Origin: a virus
Direction: 5' to 3' (one strand)
Virus record (IMG/VR): IMGVR_UViG_3300031951_000941
Coordinates: 1-28,469 of that record
Length of the DNA stretch: 28,469 nucleotides
Part shown: positions 23,285 through 28,469 of the stretch, piece after piece
Layout of the letters: the number at the start of each line of letters is the position of its first letter
Numbering within the stretch: the stretch's first letter is position 1
Position numbers and translations under genes: made by a program
The notes under the pieces: generated by a model
Told to the model about the DNA's origin: nothing
What the model saw: only the letters and a program-made list of their open reading frames with translations
Databases searched by the model: none

Positions 23285-23541
23285 TATATCTTTTCGTAAT
23301 AAACTGTCATACCTTCTTTATCTTCAATAGCGTATATATCACCTTTAAGTGAAGAAGTGTTTTTTATATCTTCAAAGTTTGCGGGAATTGCATCTTTTAC
23401 TTTTACTTGTCTTTGGTAAACCACTTTTTTATTACGTGATACAACGATTGTCCAAGGACCGGATTGCGCACCTTTTCTTACACCGGCCATCATTTTAGAC
23501 CAGTTTTTTCCTTCCATTAATAAAGATTGTAAACTTATCAT
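23284..23541 (-). CDS. Predicted head-packaged small protein (85 aa)
   Basis: The leader MISLQSLLME ends in an LME site. The rest is a compact ~75-residue alpha/beta domain: NWSKMMAGVRKGAQSGPWTI, VVSRNKKVVYQRQVKV, AIPANFEDIKN, then DIYAIEDKEGMTVYYEKI. The alternating strands and one helix resemble a small single-domain phage protein, but I cannot name a family. It has no cysteine and no signal peptide. It starts within TAATG after the membrane-anchored protein and ends within TAATG before the next. It is the first member of the leader-bearing run. Confidence 0.7.
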   Translation of the reverse strand: MISLQSLLMEGKNWSKMMAGVRKGAQSGPWTIVVSRNKKVVYQRQVKVKDAIPANFEDIKNTSSLKGDIYAIEDKEGMTVYYEKI

Positions 23542-24197
23542 TATTTTTTAACTTTGATTTTCCAATAAGTACCAAACCCAACATAAGGTGAAAATGCTCC
23601 ATTAGTTCCATCGGTTGTTCTATTATTCACACCAATACCTAATTGATATAATTTATCTTTTTTAGTTTTAAGAATTACACCTGCTCCAACTGCTGATACA
23701 TAATCTGCTTTGTTAAATCCAGCATTTATACCATAATATAATTGTGCTTTTGCAGGTTCTTTAACAATAAGTTCTTCTTTGATAATTCTTTCTTTAACTT
23801 TAGCATCCCAAGTTCTACCTAAAATTCTATTCTTTGTAATAGTATCGGTTAATGCAATAGTTCCCAAATCTCCATCTAATTTAAGAGTGTCTTTGTAAAC
23901 TACCTTTGCTAAATAATCTTTTAATAATGCTGCAGTATCTACATTTACTAATTCTTTAAGAACTAAAGTATCTACATCAATTACTTCATGTACAATATCT
24001 TTACCCTTTTTAGTTACCGTTTTAATTTTTTCAACTTCTACAGTATCAATTGTGTGCTTTATAACTTCATATTTTTTACCATCAATTCTGATAGTTCTTC
24101 CACCTGGCATAACTCCACCTGGGTTAAACCACTGTAATAAAATCCATATTACTAACGCTACGATAGCAATATTCTTAAAATTCAAGTATTTTTTCAT
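23541..24197 (-). CDS. Membrane-anchored protein with beta-rich C-terminus (218 aa)
   Basis: Residues ~10-24 (IAIVALVIWILLQWF) are one N-terminal membrane helix without a clear cleavage site, after a Lys-containing start. The sequence then gives a Gly/Pro turn, short beta/charged repeats (KYEVIKHTIDTVEVEKIKTV; VDTLVLKELVNVDTAALL), and VVYKDTLKLDG. The last ~70 residues look like outer-membrane strands (LYYGINAGFNKADYVSAVGA; LYQLGIGVNNR; YVGFGTYWKI). The likely topology is an inner-membrane anchor with a periplasmic stalk. A spanin-like or envelope-bridging role is one option; no family is certain. It heads the leader-gene unit, 18 bases after an ATATTTATA element, and lacks the packaging leader. 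Confidence 0.65.
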   Translation of the reverse strand: MKKYLNFKNIAIVALVIWILLQWFNPGGVMPGGRTIRIDGKKYEVIKHTIDTVEVEKIKTVTKKGKDIVHEVIDVDTLVLKELVNVDTAALLKDYLAKVVYKDTLKLDGDLGTIALTDTITKNRILGRTWDAKVKERIIKEELIVKEPAKAQLYYGINAGFNKADYVSAVGAGVILKTKKDKLYQLGIGVNNRTTDGTNGAFSPYVGFGTYWKIKVKK

Positions 24198-24215
24198 AAG
24201 ACGTATTTTTATAGG

Positions 24216-24224
24216 TATAAATAT
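24216..24224 (-). promoter_or_regulatory. ATATTTATA element before the membrane-anchor/leader operon
   Basis: Sense CTAATATTTATACC. The motif abuts the stop codon of the preceding gene and lies 18 bases before the ATG at 24195-24197. It would drive the six genes down to 20577. Confidence 0.5.
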
Positions 24225-25690
24225 TAGAATGCCAGTTTTGAACCAATCTGAATATTATGCATCAAATTGAAGTTTGGTGTTAATCCAATTACCGCTTTAT
24301 AGGATGCTCCGAAAGCAAACCTTCTACTCAATTTATATGCATAATCAGTTCCCACAATAAAGCCAGGTGAACGATTAACCATAGTTGCTAAAGTGTTTGT
24401 ATTATAACTAATTGGCTGGTTCATTACGAATACTGATGGAGATAATGTGGTTTTTTTATTGACTTGATAAGGTTTAGTCCAAAATCCTACAAACGAAGTC
24501 ATAAGAGAATAGTTGTAGCCGGTGTTTTCAGAATTTCTCATAACCAAATGAATAAGACCAGCGTTCATACCATATGTGCCATATTTAGGATGTGGTTTAA
24601 TATATGTGTATCCCTGCATTGCCATCCACGTTCCTTTTAGATATGCGAATGTTGCTGAATAAGAGTGGATACCATTTAGTTTACCTTCTTCAAAGTCCAT
24701 CTTAGTCATACCACCACTCACCGCATATTGGTCTAAAGTACTCCATATAAGTGCGGTAGCAGAATATGATTTATCACCCATTAGAGATGATTTAGAGATA
24801 CCAACACTCATCATCATAGATACCCTTTGGTCAGGTCCTTGCATACCTGCCAAATCGGATGAAAGTATCATTGGGTTTAGAGCTTGAACTCTACCTTTTT
24901 TCTTTTCTTCTTTTTTCTCCTCTTTCTTTTCTTCCTTTTTTTCTTCTTTAGACTCTTCCTTCTTCTCCTCTTTCTTTTCTTCCGATTTAGTTTCCTCTTT
25001 TTTCTCTTCCTGTTTTTGCTCTTGCTTTTGTTCTTCTTGCTTCTGCTCTTGCTTTTGTTCACTCTTTGTTTCTGTCTTTGTTTCAGATTTTTGTTCCGAA
25101 GAACCACCACCAGATGAACCACCAGAAGATGATGAACTACTGGATGATGAAGATGAACTACTACTGCTTGAAGATGAACTTGCAGGCGGTGTAGATGATG
25201 TTGATGCAGATGCTCCACTACTTGCAGCTCCCGCGCTTGCTGATGAAGATGCTGCGGATGAAGCTGAACTACTTGCTGCAGAACTTGCCGATGATGAAGC
25301 CGCTGAACTTGCGGCTGATGATGCTGCTGAACTAGCTGCAGAACTTGCTGCTGCCGCTGCTGTGTTTGCCGCCTGTGCGGTTGCTTGTGATACAGCTTGT
25401 GTTACTGTCTGCTGAACAACCTGATTAGTTGGGCAGGCCATAGTTGAATAAGCTGCATAAGTTGCATTAACCCAAACCTGAACTGCTCCACTTTGAACTT
25501 CCGCAGGAGTAAATGTTTTTACCTGATTGTAGAAAGATACCGTTGCAAAACCATTAGACATAGTTGTAGTGGCGATTTTTACTTCACCACTACACTTGTC
25601 CACATAGGTTTGTGTGTATATTTGTCCACTAGCTTTCCAGCTGAGACATATAATAAATAAAATACTTAATAGACCTTTTAATGCTTTCAA
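24224..25690 (-). CDS. Secreted protein with Ala/Ser and Glu/Lys tracts and a barrel-like C-terminus (488 aa)
   Basis: A signal peptide (residues ~1-22, MKALKGLLSILFIICLSW then KASG) is followed by a small Cys-bearing domain (to ~100). An Ala/Ser repeat (~107-163), a run of 18 Ser (~171-188), and a Glu/Lys/Gln tract (~198-264) built from KKEE units, likely a rigid single helix, come next. The C-terminal ~215 residues are beta-rich (GISKSSLMGDKSYSATALIW; FAFGASYKAVIGL) and end in Phe, as BAM-inserted outer-membrane barrels do. It probably sits in the host outer membrane with the helix as spacer. The 14-base gap to the upstream secreted gene suggests one transcript. Function unknown; receptor masking is a guess. 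Confidence 0.7.
   Translation of the reverse strand: MKALKGLLSILFIICLSWKASGQIYTQTYVDKCSGEVKIATTTMSNGFATVSFYNQVKTFTPAEVQSGAVQVWVNATYAAYSTMACPTNQVVQQTVTQAVSQATAQAANTAAAAASSAASSAASSAASSAASSSASSAASSSASSAASSSASAGAASSGASASTSSTPPASSSSSSSSSSSSSSSSSSSGGSSGGGSSEQKSETKTETKSEQKQEQKQEEQKQEQKQEEKKEETKSEEKKEEKKEESKEEKKEEKKEEKKEEKKKGRVQALNPMILSSDLAGMQGPDQRVSMMMSVGISKSSLMGDKSYSATALIWSTLDQYAVSGGMTKMDFEEGKLNGIHSYSATFAYLKGTWMAMQGYTYIKPHPKYGTYGMNAGLIHLVMRNSENTGYNYSLMTSFVGFWTKPYQVNKKTTLSPSVFVMNQPISYNTNTLATMVNRSPGFIVGTDYAYKLSRRFAFGASYKAVIGLTPNFNLMHNIQIGSKLAF
24899..25372 (-). repeat. Low-complexity coding tract: Ala/Ser, poly-Ser, Glu/Lys
   Basis: This covers residues ~107-264 of the secreted protein. It has short imperfect repeats of Ser/Ala codons and CTTCTT/TTCTTC-type units on the plus strand. 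It also opens long, spurious frames on both strands. Confidence 0.85.
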
Positions 25691-25704
25691 AAACTAACAA
25701 TTTA

Positions 25705-26535
25705 CTAGAAATTTAATCCTAATCCGAATTGAGAATAACCTCTAATTGGTTCGTGGTCAAATTTCAAAGTAAAGTTTTTGAAATCCCTCATTGCTCCAAC
25801 TTTAATTGATGCAAACTCTGAATAAGATTTAGGGAAGGTAATTTCGCCAATAGCATCTTTACCTCTATATCTTACTCTTTCATTTCCAAAACCTAACATA
25901 GCATGAACACCAGTTCTGCCAAATCTTTTACCAGCTCCTAAATATAAGCTTCGTTTTTTAACTAAATCGTTTATAAGCGGAAAATCAACTCGTGTGATTG
26001 TTCCATACGGAAAGAATGTTGAACGGTCTATTTCATAAGTGGAACTGAAATCCATTACAAAATATCCTCTATTACCGATTGTGAAAAATCCACCAATTTG
26101 CCTATCAGTTGTTTTGTGTAAACCGAAACTGATAATTGGTTTTTTTCCTTTAATGGTATCTCTCCTACCATCTTCGTAAACATATACTCTTTGTGGTTGT
26201 CTATATCCCCAATCATTCCAATAAAATGAAGGTGTATAGAAATTCCAACCAAATGCAGGTGCTCCCCACATATTCCATCTATTCCAACCCCATCCCCAAC
26301 CCCAATCATTCCATAACCAAGGGTTATTGTTAATGATTATGTTAGAGCCTGGTTTTGTTGGTTGTGGCCTGTTAAATTCTCTAGGTGAAGAATTTCTCCA
26401 CATACTTACATCACTTCTTTGTCCCATTATTGATGGACCTGATGGTGATGCTGATGGTGGATTACTTCTCCAAGAAGAGACTTGAGAAAATGCCACCATT
26501 GGTAGTAACATTATTAAGAATAAAATCTTTTTCAT
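25705..26535 (-). CDS. Secreted Trp/Asn-rich protein with barrel-like C-terminus (276 aa)
   Basis: The signal peptide is MKKILFLIMLLPMVAFSQ, cleaved near residue 18. Residues 20-65 are Pro/Ser-rich and residues ~70-110 are extremely Trp/Asn/Gly-rich (WNDWGWGWGWNRWNMWG). A beta-rich C-terminal domain (~130-276) contains YVYEDGRRDTIKGKKPI before it, then FGLHKTTDRQIGGFFTIGN and LYLGAGKRFGRTGVHAMLGF, and ends LGLNF with the terminal Phe of outer-membrane barrels. The gene has an ATATTTATA element and, unusually here, a strong Shine-Dalgarno AAGGAGG. I know no function; an outer-membrane protein made during infection is the best reading. Confidence 0.7.
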   Translation of the reverse strand: MKKILFLIMLLPMVAFSQVSSWRSNPPSASPSGPSIMGQRSDVSMWRNSSPREFNRPQPTKPGSNIIINNNPWLWNDWGWGWGWNRWNMWGAPAFGWNFYTPSFYWNDWGYRQPQRVYVYEDGRRDTIKGKKPIISFGLHKTTDRQIGGFFTIGNRGYFVMDFSSTYEIDRSTFFPYGTITRVDFPLINDLVKKRSLYLGAGKRFGRTGVHAMLGFGNERVRYRGKDAIGEITFPKSYSEFASIKVGAMRDFKNFTLKFDHEPIRGYSQFGLGLNF

Positions 26536-26539
26536 AAGT

Positions 26540-26546
26540 CCTCCTT
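26540..26546 (-). promoter_or_regulatory. Strong Shine-Dalgarno before the Trp-rich secreted gene
   Basis: Sense AAGGAGG lies 4 bases before the ATG at 26533-26535. Most other genes here have only A-rich leaders, as is usual in Bacteroidota, so this stands out and also fixes the start. Confidence 0.7.
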
Positions 26547-26557
26547 TTTTAGTTACC

Positions 26558-26566
26558 TATAAATAT
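26558..26566 (-). promoter_or_regulatory. ATATTTATA element before the secreted-protein unit
   Basis: Sense TTATATTTATAGG, 22 bases before the ATG, immediately after the T-run of a terminator. It ties the two secreted genes to the same control as the phage tail genes. Confidence 0.5.
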
Positions 26567-26593
26567 AAAAAAAGGGAGTTTAATACTCCCTTT
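26567..26593 (-). terminator. Rho-independent terminator after the lipoprotein gene
   Basis: A nine-base-pair stem, AAAGGGAGT (plus 26571-26579) with ACTCCCTTT (26585-26593), around a 5-base loop, with a T run on the sense strand. It lies 21 bases after the lipoprotein stop and separates that unit from the next promoter-like element. Confidence 0.85.
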
Positions 26594-26614
26594 TAATTTT
26601 TCTTTAACAACTTA

Positions 26615-27820
26615 TTAAAACCCTTTTGATGGGAATCTAGTCCATCCATTACTCCATACAGGTTTAGAAAGTGTTTCTAATTCTGATTTTGTATAAGTTT
26701 TTTCTACATTTCCTTCTCCCAATGCTTTTTCTTTCATTTGAGCTGCGGTGAAAATAGTTGATGTAGATTTGAAATTTAGAAGCGGGTCAAACGCTTGAAT
26801 TTCGTTGTTAAGAAATTTAGAAACCCCATCTTTGTATGCCTGTGCGGTTTCGTTACTTTCAATAGAGAATGCTCCCTTCTGATAACCCAATACCTTTGAG
26901 TTTGTTATTGTGAATTGCGTTGCACGTCTCCATCTTAAACCTAAATTGTGGTTTGATAATGCGGTTGCATCAAATGGTCCAATAAGAATCATACCATTTA
27001 ATTTAGGATGTGTAAAAGGTTGTGCAGTTGAACCCGTTCCATCGTTATCACATTCTACACCATTTCCAGCATCACCATTATCTACAAATTGTGGGTCTCT
27101 CTTTGCCACACCATTTGTTACAGTTCCAGTATATCCAAAATCAAAATCGTAATCATCATCTGCGGTTGCATATGCGTATAGATTTTTAGGTGATACAGTT
27201 CCACCAAAGAATTCAAATGCATCATCATTAGCGTAGATAGTTTGAACATTCTCAATGATTGTTCCACTACCAACTCCACCTAAAGTTAGTGCGTTAATTT
27301 CAGAGTTTGGCATTGCTGCAATACCAGCATATTCAATTCTTACATATTTTAGAACACCACTATTATCGTTGTCCAAAGTTCCACCATAAGCTCTACCTAC
27401 ACCACCTTCAATAGTTGGTTCAGTTGCTCTATTGGTTTTAGCCATACCCAATATTACAATACCACCCCAATCACCAGGTGCTCTTTGACCTTCTGGTTTG
27501 CCTGAAGTGAATACGATTGGTTTTGTTGGAGTTCCTTCCGCAATGATTTGTGCACCTCTTTCAATAATCAATGCGCCTTTCTCAGCAATATCAGATACGA
27601 TTGTTGTTCCAGGCTGAATGATAAGACGTGACCCATTTGTGATATAAACATATCCTTTTAATGTCCACACTTTATCTGCTGTTAGAGTGATAGTTTCTTG
27701 GTAAGTTCCATTAAGTGTTGTTGTAAGTGGAACATTGATTGGTCTATCATCACCACCCAAGTCTTTATTACAACTACTAAATAATCCTAATAATAAAATG
27801 ATTGCTAATAGCTTTCTCAT
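26615..27820 (-). CDS. Surface lipoprotein, beta-helix type, Bacteroidota (401 aa)
   Basis: A lipoprotein signal (MRKLLAIILLLGLFSSC) puts the lipidated Cys at residue 17. It is followed by NKDLGGDD, an acidic stretch like the export signals that send Bacteroidota lipoproteins to the cell surface. The body has regular beta-helix rungs: WTLKGYVYITNGSRLIIQPG, ALIIERGAQIIAEGTPTKPI, DWGGIVILG, VLKYVRIEYAG. Then come DDDYDFDFGYTGTV and an Asp-rich CDNDGTG that could bind metal. This family, often mislabelled as a transporter, is usual beside TonB-dependent receptors, and here its ATG overlaps the receptor stop (ATGA). It probably works with that receptor in uptake of an unknown ligand. It is typical of a host genome; carriage by a phage would be unusual. 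Confidence 0.82.
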   Translation of the reverse strand: MRKLLAIILLLGLFSSCNKDLGGDDRPINVPLTTTLNGTYQETITLTADKVWTLKGYVYITNGSRLIIQPGTTIVSDIAEKGALIIERGAQIIAEGTPTKPIVFTSGKPEGQRAPGDWGGIVILGMAKTNRATEPTIEGGVGRAYGGTLDNDNSGVLKYVRIEYAGIAAMPNSEINALTLGGVGSGTIIENVQTIYANDDAFEFFGGTVSPKNLYAYATADDDYDFDFGYTGTVTNGVAKRDPQFVDNGDAGNGVECDNDGTGSTAQPFTHPKLNGMILIGPFDATALSNHNLGLRWRRATQFTITNSKVLGYQKGAFSIESNETAQAYKDGVSKFLNNEIQAFDPLLNFKSTSTIFTAAQMKEKALGEGNVEKTYTKSELETLSKPVWSNGWTRFPSKGF

Positions 27821-28469
27821 AGATTCAAATTTAATGTTAATGAAATCGTTTGTTCGTTGTTTGTTTTTATTAGATTTCGGTTTTGTAACTTTTGGTAATA
27901 GATTGATGGTTGCGCAAATACATCACCTATTGCCAATTTTATTTCTCCTTTCGGAAGTTTATGTAAAAGAGTTATATCCAATACATCTCTACTATTTTCA
28001 AAAATGTTTGGGTAACCCTGAAATCCTACTGCTGATATTCTATCTCCAACTCTATTGTAAGTTAAGTTAATAGTATTGTTTTTTTTGTGAATGTTTATTC
28101 CTGCGTTTAACACATAGTTTGATTGTCCCTGCAATTGTCTTTTTACACCATTCACTTCTACTTCTGAATTCATTACCGAAGCATTTGTGTAGAAATCAAA
28201 CCAACCATTTATTTTCTTTCTTAATTCAAACTCTAAACCATATAGGATAGCTGAATTAGGATTTGTGTAAGTTAATAATAAGTTTGATGGAACTGAACCA
28301 TCTGCTACAATTTGTTCAATTGGTTTAATGAAGTTCTTGCCAAATAGAGAAAATGAAATGTTCTCACCTACCTTTGGATACCATTCGTATTTAAGGTCTA
28401 CATTATATATGTCAGATTTTTCTAACTTTGAGTTTCCTAATATTTGTGCGTTTCTTACAAAATCATAAT
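27817..28469 (-). CDS. TonB-dependent receptor, C-terminal barrel part (cut by window edge)
   Basis: The frame is open to the window edge, well beyond the first internal Met (28173), giving 217 residues of a C-terminal beta-barrel. It begins YDFVRNAQILGNSKLEKSDI then YNVDLKYEWYPKVGENISFS. 'GN..L..S..YN.DL.YEW.P..GE..S.S.F.K.F..PIEQ' is the hallmark of Bacteroidota TonB-dependent receptors. Later strands include YGLEFELRKK and YVLNAGINIHKKNNTINLTY, ending SLTLNLNL. Such receptors import large ligands using TonB energy. The plug and TonB box lie outside the window. The stop overlaps the lipoprotein start. Whether it belongs to the phage genome or to a flanking host segment cannot be decided here. 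Confidence 0.85.
   Translation of the reverse strand, partial: YDFVRNAQILGNSKLEKSDIYNVDLKYEWYPKVGENISFSLFGKNFIKPIEQIVADGSVPSNLLLTYTNPNSAILYGLEFELRKKINGWFDFYTNASVMNSEVEVNGVKRQLQGQSNYVLNAGINIHKKNNTINLTYNRVGDRISAVGFQGYPNIFENSRDVLDITLLHKLPKGEIKLAIGDVFAQPSIYYQKLQNRNLIKTNNEQTISLTLNLNL

Noticed and set aside
24877-25218. Long minus and plus frames over the Ser/Glu/Lys tract (rich in Lys/Arg or Phe/Leu)
   Set aside because: They are frame shadows of the low-complexity part of the secreted 488-aa protein; their compositions are direct results of the repeats.
27735-28070. A 111-codon plus-strand frame
   Set aside because: It crosses the junction of the lipoprotein and receptor genes on the opposite strand; both of those are clearly coding.
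1-28469. CRISPR arrays, tRNA or rRNA genes, insertion sequences, integrase or attachment sites
   Set aside because: I looked for regular spaced repeats, cloverleaf-like segments, transposase motifs and flanking direct repeats and found none; gaps between genes are too short to hold them.

Overview
This is an AT-rich, very tightly packed, single-strand stretch: every gene I accept lies on the minus strand, and there is no gene-free gap longer than about 80 bases. It reads as part of the genome of a contractile-tailed, T4-like (distant 'far-T4') phage of a Bacteroidota host. The phage call rests on a gp61-type primase zinc finger, gp6, gp25 and gp5-type baseplate proteins, two tail-associated peptidoglycan hydrolases and a series of fibre-like proteins. 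The host call rests on a Bacteroidota-style TAnnTTTG promoter before the primase, a lipoprotein with an acidic surface-export-like signal, and the end of a TonB-dependent receptor.

Layout in transcription order (right to left). 28469-26615: end of a TonB-dependent receptor, then a surface lipoprotein joined to it by an ATGA overlap and closed by a terminator. 26535-24224: two secreted proteins with Phe-ended, barrel-like C-termini. 24197-20577: a membrane-anchored protein, then a run of five overlapping genes whose products share a 10-residue N-terminal leader ending in Glu. 20526-15779: a coiled-coil protein, the gp5-like spike, a Pro-rich protein, a CHAP-type hydrolase and a T4-type lysozyme. 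15731-9371: a small protein, gp25, gp6, a DNRLRE-like fibre protein, a coiled-coil fibre protein and a Pro-rich protein. 9354-4063: a giant 1763-residue tail protein. 4003-1182: three further virion proteins, two of them paralogues. 1148-295: three small genes, including a GIY-YIG nuclease. 227-1: the start of the primase.

Most transcription units begin with the same element, ATATTTATA on the sense strand (eight sites, two with one mismatch). I propose it as the phage's own late promoter core. The primase instead has a host-like promoter, which fits an early/late switch.

The most exciting signal is the leader cassette at 20577-23541. The leaders look like the capsid-targeting sequences of T4 internal proteins, which the prohead protease cuts after (L/I)xE. 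In the last gene the cut would fall directly before the cysteine expected to be the catalytic nucleophile of an Ntn hydrolase. Head maturation could therefore both package and switch on an enzyme that is injected into the host. The second notable signal is a block of envelope proteins next to it, including a TonB-dependent receptor and a surface lipoprotein, possibly carried by the phage.
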